Part shown: positions 53,345-64,000 of the stretch, one piece after another
Layout of the letters: every line of letters starts with the position of its first letter
Position numbering within the stretch: position 1 is the stretch's first letter
Made by a program: the position numbers and the translations under genes
Assembly: GCA_002102555.1 (NCBI GenBank)
Contig: MCFL01000041.1
Span: forward strand, 1-64,000
Reading direction: 5' to 3'
Length of the DNA: 64,000 nt
Source of the DNA: Catenaria anguillulae PL171
Lineage: Eukaryota; Blastocladiomycota; Blastocladiomycetes; Blastocladiales; Catenariaceae
The notes under the pieces: generated by a model
Databases searched by the model: none
Seen by the model: only the letters and a program-made list of their open reading frames with translations
Told to the model about the DNA's origin: nothing

Positions 53345-56100
53345 TCACATCATCAAAAACTCATCTGGCTCATCCGTCTCAGACAAGGGCTCCACTATCT
53401 CAACCCGGCTTGACTTGGCGTCTCGAATCGCACTCGTCAACAGCGCTGCACGGCCTTGGTCCTGCTCATTGTCGCTGCGACTGCCCATGTGCTCCAAGAC
53501 CTTTGCTGTGGCCGATGTCCTCGTCCGTGTGCGTGCCGCCTTGCGCGAGCTTGCTTCTTGCTTGTCAGTATGCACAGGTGGCTGCACAAGGTCCTCGCTT
53601 CGGGACCGTTCGCGTTTGCGACACTGGCGATCTGGGCGAGTAGATGTATGGTGCTGATTTTCAGATGATGTCAGGCGTTTCGATGCTCGCGCATTGGTTT
53701 GCGACACACATGGCGTCGTCGCAAAATCGGGAACCTCGTCGTCGGGATACCCGGAAATAGATAAAGATGCGTGCGAGTGTGTGGATACTGGTGTCAGGTA
53801 CCATGGTGCCAGGTCGTTGGGAAAGGTATTGCGTGCGGTCGTGGGTGTCAGAATGGGTGGTGGGGGTAAACGCAAGGGCGTTGCAGCAGAAAGCGAGTCG
53901 GTAGCGGTTGATGGCGTGGGCGGCACATGATGATGCGTTGGCTTGTGCTCGTCGTCATCATGCATGACATTGGCGCGGCGCTGATCCGGGATGGCCTGTT
54001 GCTCATTGGCATGCCCAAAGTCCCGGCTCTTTTGTCCGCGACTTGTCTTGGACCCAAGACCTTGGTGGCAACACACCTCGAGCTCGGCCTCGGCCAACTC
54101 TTTTTCAATCACGCACACCCACGCGGCCAACTCGTGTGTCTCCAGCGCACATCGGGCATCTCCGTCCTGCATATCGGCTAGCAAATACCGGGCAACGGTC
54201 AACGCGTGTGCACGCGCATTGGCTGCAGAGTAGAGCGCTAGCGCGGCCTCGAGCCAAAAGTTTGGCTGTGTCACTTGGTACAGAATCAATAGGTTGTTGT
54301 CCGAAGTGGATGGTGGGGACGAGACAGGCGAGTCCGAGTCGCTATCGTGTGCATTTGCGTCGATAAGGGAGGATGAGGCGCGCGGAAGAACCGGGAGGGA
54401 TGCAGAGAGCTGGGCAGGGATGTGCGCAAGCGCACGGTTTGGTGACGATGCAGCCAGCGTGAGGAGTGCAACGGAAATCGGATATGTGATAGCCGTTGGA
54501 ACTCGGGTGTTTTGAGGGCTGCTCAATGCCTCGGCAAGCACAACCAGCTGCGAAGTCCACACGCTCGGCATCACCTCTCCCGTCCCGCCCTCGGACGATT
54601 GGACGCCTTCGGTTTCTGCCGCAAACACCTTGGCCGCGGTTCCCACGAACACCTTCACATACTCGACCAAATGACCAAGGACGATGTCGCTCCCAACCGC
54701 ATCCGCTTGCACCACAACCTGCACCATTCTGGCCGCTACCATGCCCGGCACCGCCAAATCCCACCTGCTCCCCTGACCTACCGCGGCCAACTCCGTGCTC
54801 TCCATGGCCCATCGTGCAAAGAGCACAAATGTACTTCTCAGCACATGCTGGACCGTCAACGCATCAATCATGGGCACAAGCACACCCTCAAGGCATCCGC
54901 ATTTGGCCGCCAACCTGACAATGGTCGTGAGCACGTCCAAGGTGACTTTGGCTGGGTCGGCGGCCACGGCAGCCGTGGCGAGTGCAACAAACTGGTGGCG
55001 GGTGGCCGAATTGAAGGCGGTTTGCGCGAGCCCGCAAAGAATCGAGGGCTCGTGGGCCGAGCTGATGCACAGGCGAGTTGCGTGTTGAAGAAATACTCGG
55101 CTTTGCAAATTGCGGTGGCACGCAAGATTCAAATTGTGAGCGTGGGCTTGTGCATGGAAACAGGGCAAGGCGGGCGCAGGCGAGCGTACCTTCGAAGATG
55201 CACGGGCAAGTCTGCATACACTGCCTCGAGCTCGTCTACGGCATCTTGCTCGTCCTCGCACTGGTCGGCAATCAATTCGCCAAGCTTGAAAGCTGCCAGA
55301 TCCACTAGCGACAAGGGCCGATCCTGCTGGCCCAGCACACCTTGCTGCCCGTGTTGGCGCCACGTCTTGTAGACCACGTCACGGTAGGCTTCTTGAATAG
55401 ACGCGATCGATGGCCGGAGCGGGGTCGGAATGCGTGTGGGTGCAGGTGGCGCACGCCGGCCAGCAGCGAGTGAGGCGGTGACGGAAAAAAGAAGCTGCGA
55501 GACGGAGATGGATGGTGCGGCTGGTTGCGCAAGTGGTGCCGAGGAAGATGCGGCGCGTGTGGATTTGCGCAGAGCGTATGTGATGGCAACCGGAGCTGGT
55601 GCATTGGGCGAAGATGAAGCGGATTGGGAAGACGACGAATGAGACGTCAGAGCGGCAGAACGCCGCGGAATGGGTCGGTGGCTGGGTGTTGGCGGCTCGA
55701 CAAGTTCTCTGTGCGCTTGAGGAGCACTGGATGCGGCTTGCCGGAAGTGTGCGAGCTTGGCACGTAGTGGGCGGAGGAAACGGCCGAGTTTCGGAGTTGG
55801 AATGAGGATGGGCTCAAGCGCAGATGCTGCAGACGCTGATGCCGTTGGGGTGGATGCATGGGAATTGGAGGAGGAGCACAATGATTTAGGGGAGGGATAA
55901 GCAGACGTTGGATAGCGTGAAGCCGAGTGGTTTGGTGTGACCAGCGCGGGGTTCAACGTGTGGAAAGTTGGAGGCCGTGCAAGAGGCGATGAGCGCGAGG
56001 GAGTGGCCAGATGCTCTGAGCTCCTTGGATGAAGAGCACGGCGCGAAGAAGACGAGGCCGAAGCCGGGCGCAGGGGTGTGCGGAACTGTGGCGTGTCCAT
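53345..56100 (-). CDS. Large helical protein of unknown function
   Basis: Two exons: 55190-56100 and 53345-55100, with an 89-bp intron; the product is 888 residues. The first 230 residues are Ser/Pro/Ala-rich. From about residue 235 the sequence is ordered and helical, starting SIQEAYRDVVYKTWRQHGQQ and DLAAFKLGELIADQCEDEQD. After the splice it reads LQHATRLCISSAHEPSILC, ALATAAVAADPAKVTLDVLT and LRSTFVLFARWAMESTELAA. This looks like an all-helical, possibly HEAT-like scaffold through about residue 650. A basic, low-complexity C-terminus ends with ETDEPDEFLMM. No enzymatic motif is visible. It is the largest unrecognised protein in the window and its frame is intact. Confidence 0.72.
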
Positions 56101-57070
56101 GGCGATGCTGTATTCTACAGCCAGATCACGAGAGGGGTTGGAAGGATGATCACAAGCAAAGTAGACGTTGTGGGCAAATGGAGCGAGCGAGGAAAGGGGC
56201 CCGATGAAGATCCTCGGAGGCGGACGCGATACTCGGAACTGCTTTGCTTTGGGTTGGGCGGTATTCACATTGACATCTCTATGACACAAGTACTCGACTA
56301 TTTCTTGTTAACCTTTCCTGTTGAATGAACACTCATGCGATCGATCGACATCCGAGGGGCAGACCGTCGATTGGTCGCGTCCCCTTCTTTGCGTCTGTTC
56401 GCACCTTTCGCATTGTTGCTGGCGTGTCTCGGCATGGCGTAAAGTTGTCCGATTTTCTCAATCCATTCCACGACCATGCGCCTTGTGCAGAGGTGGAATC
56501 ACTGGGGTGACATAAAGCTCATCATGCAGGCTCCCTCGCTTCCGTCGATCGAAAGCCTGAAAAAAATTGGCGAAATCGGTCATGTTCGCAATCTTGAACA
56601 GACTACTGTCATGTCAGCTTGCTTTCACGAGTTACGCTTTGACAATCGAAGGGGAAACAACACACGACGACGCTGGGAAATATCCTATGTACTGCCCGCA
56701 ATTACTCTCCATGTCTTGAAACTTGATGCAAATCGAAATCGACGCTCACTTGCAAACCCATTTTCGCATATCGTCACCGCTGCTCCAACCCTACTCCATC
56801 ACGACCGACAAACACATCGACCAAGCGAGGGCAACTATGAAACTAGATGTTAAGAGCTAGTGAATGAATCATCCACACCCAAATCCTCGCCAACTCATCC
56901 ACCGCCTCCCGCTTTCCACCGTCTACTTCATCTGTACCGCTGTCCAACCGACCGCGAGTCGTGTCGTCTGCGGACGCGGTCATCAAACGGTATTCGCCCT
57001 TCAAACCCCTTGCTCCTGGGAAACCCTCGGACTCGTCAAGACACTTCAGAAAGCAATCCACGTCGTCATC
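56101..57070. other. Divergent intergenic region
   Basis: About 970 bp. A plus-strand frame from an ATG at 56864 is continuous with the gene starting at 57071 but looks like untranslated leader in composition. No other feature recognised. Confidence 0.45.
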
Positions 57071-58767
57071 ATGGCATCCTACGCCAACTCCATGGCCAAC
57101 CTTCATTCTGGCAGCACGCCAACCGCGAGCCAATCCTTTGGTTTGATGGGCACAAGCATCAAACTCGCCTCACGATCCGAGCTTTCACTCAATGGCGGCG
57201 GCGGGTCCATGTCCCTGCACGGCAGCCGAAACAACCTGACCGGGTCCAAGAACAATCTCTCCTCCGGCAATCGCGCAGGGTCAACGTACAAGCTATCTTC
57301 TGCATCCAATCCTCGGCTAGCTTCATCCACCAGCTCAAGATCTCCCCCTGTATCCCGTCCAAAGTCCTCCTCCTCGCATCGAACATTGCAAGCTGGTGGA
57401 AGCGACGCGCATGGATCCTCAAGATCCACGTTATTGATAGACGGCCTCGACCCGCACCACGTGCTCTCGTCCATGCAGGCACCTGTTCCAGCGGGGCCAC
57501 CCATTGTTTTACCTCCAAAGCAAGCATGGGGTGATCAAGCTTCGCGATATCATCTCGTGTCCGCAGTGCTTCCAAGCAGCAGCCACCATCATCCCGCACC
57601 CAACGCGTCAAGCAATAGTCCAATAGCATCTACCGCCGACATGCTTGCTGCGCATGCCAACGCGCACGCGCACCAGCACACCCAATCTCATTCTTCTCAA
57701 TTGGCAGCGGCAGCCATGACTATTCCCACGCCGCCACACTCGCCCACGTGCCCAGCATCGCCCGCAACCGACGATGCCATGTCGGTAGCAAGCTCGTCAT
57801 CAAGCGAAGAGTACTCGCCGCGAAAGACAGGCAGAGCAAGAAATCCACTGAGACGCGCCGACAATGCAAGTGGCTCGAGCGTCAATTCTCAAGACCGATT
57901 TTACGATTGGAAGCAACTCAAGCAGCAGACGCATCGCCGGAATACCGAGAATTGGGCCATGGAGTCGATTGTTGTGCGACGACTGCGGTACTTGGTGGAT
58001 CATATTGATGAGCTGGATGGCAAGCATTTGGGGCTGTTGACAGCTCTGGAGGAGAGGTTTGTAGCAATTCCTCCTTTTGGTGACTGTTCTTGAGCTAATT
58101 CGTTGGTGTCGTGTGAAACAATGATAGTGGAGTCACCAACGCCCAACTCCAGCAATACTTTCCATACGTGACCTCGATCCACGACCTTAAACTGCACCTG
58201 ACGACCCTGCTCATGGACCGGCAACACCGCCAGCGCCACCCAGACCACCCATCTGACCACGCCTCATCGTCTTGTACCTCAGACTTGTCACTGGCACTTT
58301 CCGCCTCACAACTTGCGCCCGCCGTTCCCGGTGCACCCACCCCTCGCACCCTCAATCGCGCGTCGCCTGCGGCCCCACCACCAACGTATCCACGCGGTGC
58401 ACCCACTGTGGCTCGCCGCGCGTTCGGCCACAAGAAGCCGCTCGTGACCCCCGTCGAGGTGCTCAAGATTGTCGAGCAGTTTAACCCCGTGTCGCTAGCC
58501 GTGGAGGATGCCATGAATGCAGTTCCAGTGAGTCGAGCTGCTGCGGCAAAGTATCATCATCATCCGAGGATTTCACCTTCAGCCGCAGCAAGTTCATCGT
58601 CGGGAACGTCGGCGGCGGTAAGGGCGAGTATCAAGTCGTTGGAGTGCACACAGCACCAGGCGCAGGGAAGGGGAGGTGCGAGGGCGGGAATGGACAGGGC
58701 ACGAAGCAGAAATGAGGTTGGGATGAGCTTGGGAGCGGGCAGTGGTGGGGCGCGATATGTCAAGTGA
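57071..58767 (+). CDS. Ser-rich protein with C-terminal helical region, unknown function
   Basis: Two exons: 57071-58056 and 58128-58767 (71-bp intron); the product is 541 residues. The first 260 residues are Ser/Gly/Asn/His-rich. A conserved-looking helical module follows, spanning the intron: DRFYDWKQLKQQTHRRNTEN, VVRRLRYLVDHIDELDGKHL, LLTALEESGVTNAQLQQYF and VTSIHDLKLHLTTLL. A second short module is KPLVTPVEVLKIVEQFNPVS. No domain could be named. The stop at 58765-58767 overlaps a perfect GTGAGT donor, so a further 3' exon is possible. A start at 56864 would add 69 residues but is less likely. Confidence 0.62.
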
Positions 58768-59095
58768 GTTCCTGAAGGGTGCCGGGGGACTTGGGGCTGT
58801 GGCAGCGGCGATGGGGTTGAATGTGCTCTCCAGTGTCCAACTCTCGCACCATAGTGGTTCTACACTTTGGATGTACATGAGCAACAACTTGAATCGGTGA
58901 TTATCCTCTTGTGCAGTGTTTTTGGTGTCTCCTCCTTTTTCTGCATCCTCTTCCCAAAATGGAATTGGGCCATCCGGCGTTGAATCCATGTGCATTCCCA
59001 GAGTTACAAGCATTTCAAAATCGATGCATTCTCCGCACTTCAAATGGACGTGCAATCCTGAAACTACATGAGAGATATTGACGAGGAAAAGGCCG
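58768..59095. other. Convergent intergenic region
   Basis: A 328-bp stretch between the 3' ends of two genes. Nothing is recognised apart from a possible extra 3' exon of the upstream gene. Confidence 0.4.
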
Positions 59096-60760
59096 CTAAT
59101 CGCTGTCCGACCCAGACGTCGACTCTTCATCCTCCTCTTCATCGCCGCCACCCAACCCGAGCCTTGACGACAAGGACATGATCTTGACCTGCTTCTTTGC
59201 CTCGTCATGTTGCTGCTGCTGCTGCTGCTGTTGCGGCGGCGGCGGCGGCAGCGCACCAACCGTCGTCTCCTCACTCTCATTCATCACCGGCGACGAACCG
59301 ACCACCTCGCTTTGGCTGTCGCCCGTTCGGCTATCCACCACGGGCGGTGACCGCGACACGGACCGCGACACGCCCAAGGCGGATGCCATTGCCGGGCCAC
59401 CTACAACGGGCGACGCAGTGGTCTCGCGCGGCGTGGGCGACCGCATGCCTCGTCCTGGCCTGCATACTCGAGGTCAAGCTCCAGGTCCATGTCGTTGGTC
59501 GATTCCGTTTCGGGTTGCCCGCCGTCAAGTGTACCTGCGGCGCTGAATTGGCCCTCTTCTTCTTCGTCTTCTTCTTCTTCTTCTTGGTCGTCCATGTCGC
59601 TTGAAGCGGCGGGTTTGGGTGCCGGCGAATGTGGGAATACTGACAATGACATGGCGACAGCGGGTCAGAGCCGTGCATGTGAACGGCCAGTGGGGCGGGC
59701 GGCGGTGCAGAGTCCACGTCCATTGGATGCCATGCTCGTCATCATCATCATCAACATCCGCACTCGCTGCGCGGCCCGATCCATAACCCGCTAACGGACT
59801 GGCAGCTGCCGTCGCCCGTGCGGCTGCCGCGATGGCCGAGGATGCTGAAGATACGGGCACGGAAGGCGCTTCGTACGGCGCACGAAGCACGGATCCAGAC
59901 GAAGGTTCGGGCGAATCGAGGTCCATGTGCATGGGCTCCGTGTCCGAGTAGGAGGGTGACAGTGGGGACCGCGCGCTGGATGTGTGGGCGCTGGAGGGCG
60001 GTGATGTGGCTGGCAAGCGGTCCACGAGACGCATGGTGTGCGTTGGAGCGCCGCGTTCGAGGTAGTAGCACTGTGCGAAGTGGGTCAGGTGAGTTTGCAT
60101 GTCGGGATTTATAGGATGTGCAGCTATGAGGATGACACGATCAATACCTGATCCTTTTGGCTAAAGACGAGGAGCACTTCGTGTTGATCAGGTTGCTTGA
60201 CTGAGGCCGTGACGAAGTGCATGGGCTGTAGGCGTTGTTCCAAGAGACTGTGTCAGTTGAAATGTTTGCATCTGGAAAACTGAAGCGGCAGAAAAGCAAG
60301 CGTCTTGCACCTGCGCAGGACTCGATGACGATGATGGCGGAATGGTAGCCTGGATGCGGTCGACAGAGCCATCCCGCCTCACACTGGCGTTGCGCGGGAA
60401 AGGTCCGCGCTGCTCGCGAGCGAGTGGACGGCATCGGGTACTGTTTCCGTCGCATGTTGTGAGAACGCCCGAGTAAGTTTCTGCAACATCAGGTCAGGTC
60501 AAGAAAAGCAACACACGGTCGAGGACACGGTACGGGTGCGGGCTCTTGGCGGGGACGGTGGAGCTGGAGCTGGAGCTGGAGCTGGAGCTGGAGCTGGGTT
60601 GGTCGAAAGACGCTCCGAGGCGGATCGGATACTTTTTGATACGTTCTTGCGTCATGGAGTCGCCTGGAATGGTATTGCCGAGTGTGGCATTGGATGGCGT
60701 GATTGATATCATGGGGTTTGAGGTAGTAAATACTTGTACCTGAGCTGCTGTGCAGTGCAT
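59096..60760 (-). CDS. Unknown protein with acidic C-terminus; multiple frame losses
   Basis: Best model: exons 60517-60760, 60311-60480, 60148-60247 and 59096-60070, all with GT-AG introns. Exon 1 starts MHCTAAQVQVFTTSNPM and includes a polySer tract from a GGAGCT repeat. The join VLD|QTYSGVLTTCDG and the join VLLVFSQKDQ|CYYLERGAPT read smoothly. The body contains HFVTASVKQPDQHEVLL and APTHTMRLVDRLPA. The C-terminal third is acidic and low complexity, with a polyGln tract and an SGSDSD end. The frame is lost near 59446-59452, 59662-59664 and 59725-59731, each equivalent to one missing base, and once more between exons 2 and 3. Restored length would be about 497 residues. No family recognised. 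Confidence 0.5.
60560..60595 (+). repeat. Six-copy GGAGCT microsatellite
   Basis: Six perfect tandem copies of the hexamer GGAGCT. On the minus strand they encode a serine run in the first exon of the neighbouring gene model. Length polymorphism is likely. Confidence 0.93.
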
Positions 60761-60915
60761 TGTCGCACCCGCGCATCCCCTGATCTATTTAAATACTTTG
60801 GTTTGGTTGGCGTGTTGGTGGCCGAGGTGGAGAGGGACCGCACTGTCCGGCATCTATCTGTTCCAAGCGATTGCTCCACTCTCACGTCAGCAGGGTGCAA
60901 GGAGCGCTCGCGGAA

Positions 60916-62049
60916 ATGCACGAGGAAATGGATGGCCATTTGCAACGTATGGAGCAAATCGAGGCCCGGCAGAACGAGCTTCAAGCATGCCATCGCCAGA
61001 CTCGCCCTGTTGGACGCTCGCTTGCCGCCAGCCCATGCCTGCGAATGACAACAGTATGAATGTACGTTCTTTTCTCCTTGGACTTTTCTCCTCTCTGCAT
61101 TGCTCCTTGATTCAAGTACCCATCTTCAACCGCTTATCGTCATTTCCACAGCTCGATCTTCGGAACATGGCTTTGGAAGCAAGTCACGGGCAAAGGATTG
61201 CCGCCTTGACCCATGAGGAGCGGCGCGCGGCACGGACCACGGCCTTGCAGGCACTGGCAACAAGGGTCGAGGCACAGGATCCCGAAGTGCAACGTGCTGC
61301 ACGCACCAAGTTCTTGCGACAGTTCAAGCCAAACAAAGCCATTCGCAAGACCCGTCGTGAAGGACGCATGAAGAAGGTACGGATCGGTATACCTAATTCA
61401 CATTCAGCGGCACCCGGTACGATTTACATTCTTTTTTGTTTTCAGGACGCTGCAAAACGTATTGCAGCCCTTCGCAAGGTCCGAGAAGATGTGCGTGTCC
61501 ACCCCGAGTTCAACGAGTATGAGGAAGAGCGAAACACATGGCTCACGTGTTTCGATGCCGTCATCGAGGCCATCCAACTGGATCCTAAGGGACTCCTCAC
61601 AGATGTCGAGTCTGATGATGAGACCGTCGACCCGGTATCCGGGTATACCCTTTCCCACCCACGGACGGCGGACAAGTTCACCTTGCGCTCGCCTCAGCTG
61701 CGATCACCGATGGTATGTTTTGAATGTAGGCCGGCTTGGTGCATTTACGCTAACTTCTTTCTTGGTCTCACTGTATGCTGCCCAGTTCACGAAAGTGATT
61801 CGCATGTCGGATTATTGCCTGCCTGCCGCGGACTCACACCATCTGCGTGGCCCGCGGTCTGAGCAACGGCACACGAACCCCGCCAAGCCAGCAGCCATGG
61901 CATTACTGCCGCCGTCATTCTTGGTTGCGGATCAAGCCGAGCACGCGGCCAACGGCGAGCTGGAAGGGGAGATTCAGGAAGCGTTGGCTCGCGGCACTCA
62001 GTTCGCACAAGAGTTCTTTCCAGTGGACGAAGACGCTCAGGACGAATAA
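60916..62049 (+). CDS. Unknown helical protein, possibly coiled coil; one frame loss
   Basis: Exons 60916-61061, 61152-61376, 61446-61712 and 61786-62049. The three introns are GT-AG and phase 0. The N-terminus MHEEMDGHLQRMEQIEARQN is a likely coiled coil, though an upstream exon may exist. Exon 2 is basic and helical (TTALQALATRVEAQDPEVQ, RTKFLRQFKPNKAIRKTRR). Exon 3 has RIAALRKVREDVRVHPEFNE and the acidic GLLTDVESDDETVDPVSGY. The C-terminus is acidic (FAQEFFPVDEDAQDE). One base appears to be missing between about 60975 and 60990; restoring it gives 300 residues. The family was not recognised. The tight phase-0 splicing supports a real gene. Confidence 0.58.
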
Positions 62050-62460
62050 TGATGATTGATTGAGGTCGGTATTGTTTTTGCTTGTGTGTAACGTTGCAGT
62101 GGAAGGTGTTCCTTGCTGTCGTTTTTTAAGAAGTTCTATAAAGAGATGGGATTAAGTTCAATCTTTTGGTTTCTGGAGAGCAAGTGAGTCCAAACAGACC
62201 CAAGCCGCTTGATTTGGCCACGATTAGACCATGTCTAAACCTCGTCAAAACTCCAGATCCAACTCGTCCCTCAGATCTTGGAACTCATCCTGCTTGCCTG
62301 CCTTGAGCTTCACAATTGCACAGCTTGGATCCAACGGTCACGGTGCTGTATTGCACAACGACATACAAAGCGGGAAACAAGCAACACAAAGATCGCACAC
62401 ACCACAAAAGGAAAATCAAAGAACAAGTAAACCATCGAAAGCAGTCGTTCACATCAAGAT
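62050..62460. other. Convergent intergenic region
   Basis: A 411-bp stretch between the 3' ends of the helical protein gene (plus) and the RdRP gene (minus). No coding or structural feature recognised. Confidence 0.5.
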
Positions 62461-64000
62461 TCAATACCCCTTACCGTTGGGCACAACCGCACCCGCCGCC
62501 CCTGCTGGTGCATTACCGGCATCCTGGTGCTCCAACACACGCTTGATAAAGCACACGGGCTCGGCCACCAACCACGCAAAACTCAAAAACGACTTGAACT
62601 TGATGTTGGAGTTGTCGCCGCCGTCCTGCTCCGGGTTGTTTGCCCCTTCCTTGACGAGTTTGGGCACCTCATGGTACGCCGCCTTGTACCAAGCGGCAGC
62701 CTTGGCCAACACGGACGGGTCGCGCCACATGTCCTCTCGGCGTTCCTCGCGCTGGCGTCCGTCAATATCCTCCTCGTCCAAATCAAACTCTGCCCAAAAC
62801 TCTTCACGGAACCGGTGCATGATAACCGCCACGGCACGTGGGCCCTCGGCGCCCGACCGGCCGCGATCGCGACGCCGCGAGTTCTTCTTGTTGTCGCGGC
62901 GCACAAAACCCGTGACGAGCTCGGCCTCGTTGAGCACCTCGTACTGGACCGCGGCCTTGAGCATTTCGCCAGAGTACTCAAACATGAGGCGCAGGGCATC
63001 TTCCATATACTCGTTGTGGTCGGGCACATAGGCCGGAATCCGCGGATCGTACCCATTGTCGTCGGACGAGTGCAGCACATCGGGCAAGGACTTGTCGGCT
63101 TCGGTTTCGTCAATCACTTGGCACGCCCATCGGTAAATGTGGCCCAGCACGCTTTCCGATTCGTACATGGCACGGGTTTCGGTTTGCAAAAAGTCGGGAT
63201 ATGCGGGTGGGGCCATGGACGAGTTGTACGACGGCGGAATGCCCGTTTTCGCGAAATCGACCGCCACGGAATGCTGGTAGGCGAGCTCGAGACACTCGGG
63301 CGTATTGGCCGACCCCAAGCGATCGGCCCATGCTGTGAATCAAGAAAAGGTTAGACAAACACAATCGAGAAACAAGGCAGTCTAGGCAAACGAAATGCAA
63401 ACGGACCCACGTGGGCATTGGCAATCAAGCCAACCTGCTCCTGCACCATGAAATCAACAAAGAAATCAATAATGTTTGCAACCGACACACCGTCCTTATA
63501 CTCCTTGGGCAGGCCCGGTGGCGTGTAATCCATGGGCGGCACCTGGTTGGGCGGCAACAGTCGCTCGTCCCAAATCACCAAAAAGTTGTCACCGTCCAAA
63601 TCACCGCCCGCCAACATGTTGGGCAACGGCCGCGACCCACGTTGCGAAAACACAACCACGTCGCGCAAGTGCGCCAGCTCGTCATGGTCCCTCCTGGCCA
63701 TGGTCACGACACGCAAGTCGCCAGGGTGCAAGCACGGCGACCGGCCAATGAGCAACTTTGTGCCTGGCGGAATCGGGTCACGAATGCTCGACGCAAACCA
63801 CACCTCGTCTTCCTCGAGCACGTCCCACTCGTCAAGCACGCCGACGAGGTACAGGCCATCGGGAACAAAGATGCGTGCACGGTACTTGAGGTCGAGCAAC
63901 ATGCGGTCGCGCAGCGACTTGACGAGTCCGTGCAAATGGCGATCCTCAGTGATGCGGAACCCGGCATCGAGCATGGGCACCGCGGGCTGGAACATACCGT
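62461..64000 (-). CDS. Cellular RNA-dependent RNA polymerase, C-terminal part (5' end outside window)
   Basis: Two exons are visible: 63407 to beyond 64000, and 62461-63332 (74-bp intron, splice restoring NAHVAWADRLG). This is the eukaryotic RdRP (QDE-1/RDR) family, which makes double-stranded RNA for RNA interference. The catalytic DxDGD motif is in MLAGGDLDGDNFLVIWD. Upstream of it are ARIFVPDGLYLVGVLDEWDV and SPCLHPGDLRVV. After the splice come PECLELAYQHSVAVDFAKTG and PDFLQTETRAMYES, both typical of the family's C-terminal helices. The conserved glycine and proline pattern is intact and there is no frame loss. The N-terminal half is outside the window. The presence of this gene suggests a functional quelling or small-RNA pathway; Dicer and Argonaute are not in this window. 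Confidence 0.95.

Noticed and set aside
56864-57070. Upstream in-frame ATG for the gene at 57071
   Set aside because: The added 69 residues look like leader sequence and differ in composition; the ATG at 57071 is preferred but not proven.

Overview
This window is nuclear DNA from a fungus. It is GC-rich, with densely packed genes on both strands and many short spliceosomal introns (about 60-130 bp, GT...AG). Fungal markers are a Zn2Cys6 transcription factor with a fungal-specific middle region, a VTC4 polyphosphate polymerase (SPX-TTM-DUF202) and a quelling-type RNA-dependent RNA polymerase. Several Cache-like membrane receptors and a B-box gene with an apparent PARP-like N-terminus suggest a zoosporic lineage such as Blastocladiomycota. 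That placement is inference only.

Layout. 1-8 kb: a TPR/RS-rich protein (3' end outside the window), an alanyl-tRNA editing protein divergent from a PhzF-family enzyme, and a small multi-TM protein. 8-18 kb: a B-box protein, a Cache-type receptor and the Zn2Cys6 factor. 18-31 kb: Hsp110, a seven-TM orphan protein, an ING/PHD chromatin reader, a second Cache-type receptor and VTC4. 31-43 kb: a third receptor of the same plan, a universal stress protein, a NIF3-like protein, a poorly resolved membrane protein, a PAS-kinase-type kinase without a visible PAS domain, and a low-complexity protein. 44.8-47.5 kb: a broken gene with Ulp1-protease-like and dsRBD-like segments. 48-62 kb: a transcription-type cyclin with an RD/RE tail and five unrecognised, mostly low-complexity proteins. 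62.4-64 kb: the C-terminal part of an RdRP (5' end outside the window).

Functional threads. Surface sensing: three receptors with an extracellular domain between two membrane segments but no catalytic output domain, plus a 7TM protein. Nutrient and stress response: VTC4, USP, Hsp110, PAS-type kinase. Gene expression: Zn2Cys6 factor, ING reader, cyclin, RS protein, RdRP. No operons, tRNAs, rRNAs, CRISPR arrays or intact transposons were seen.

Main caution. In at least seven genes the frame is lost at one or more points, in nearly every case by the equivalent of one missing base and often beside a short C/G run. Restoring the frame brings back conserved motifs or agreement with a paralog. Other genes, such as VTC4, Hsp110 and the kinase, are clean. 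Consensus deletion errors are the simplest explanation, so most of these genes are annotated as genes and not as pseudogenes. The 44.8-47.5 kb gene, with an in-frame stop and several mixed frame changes, looks genuinely decayed.
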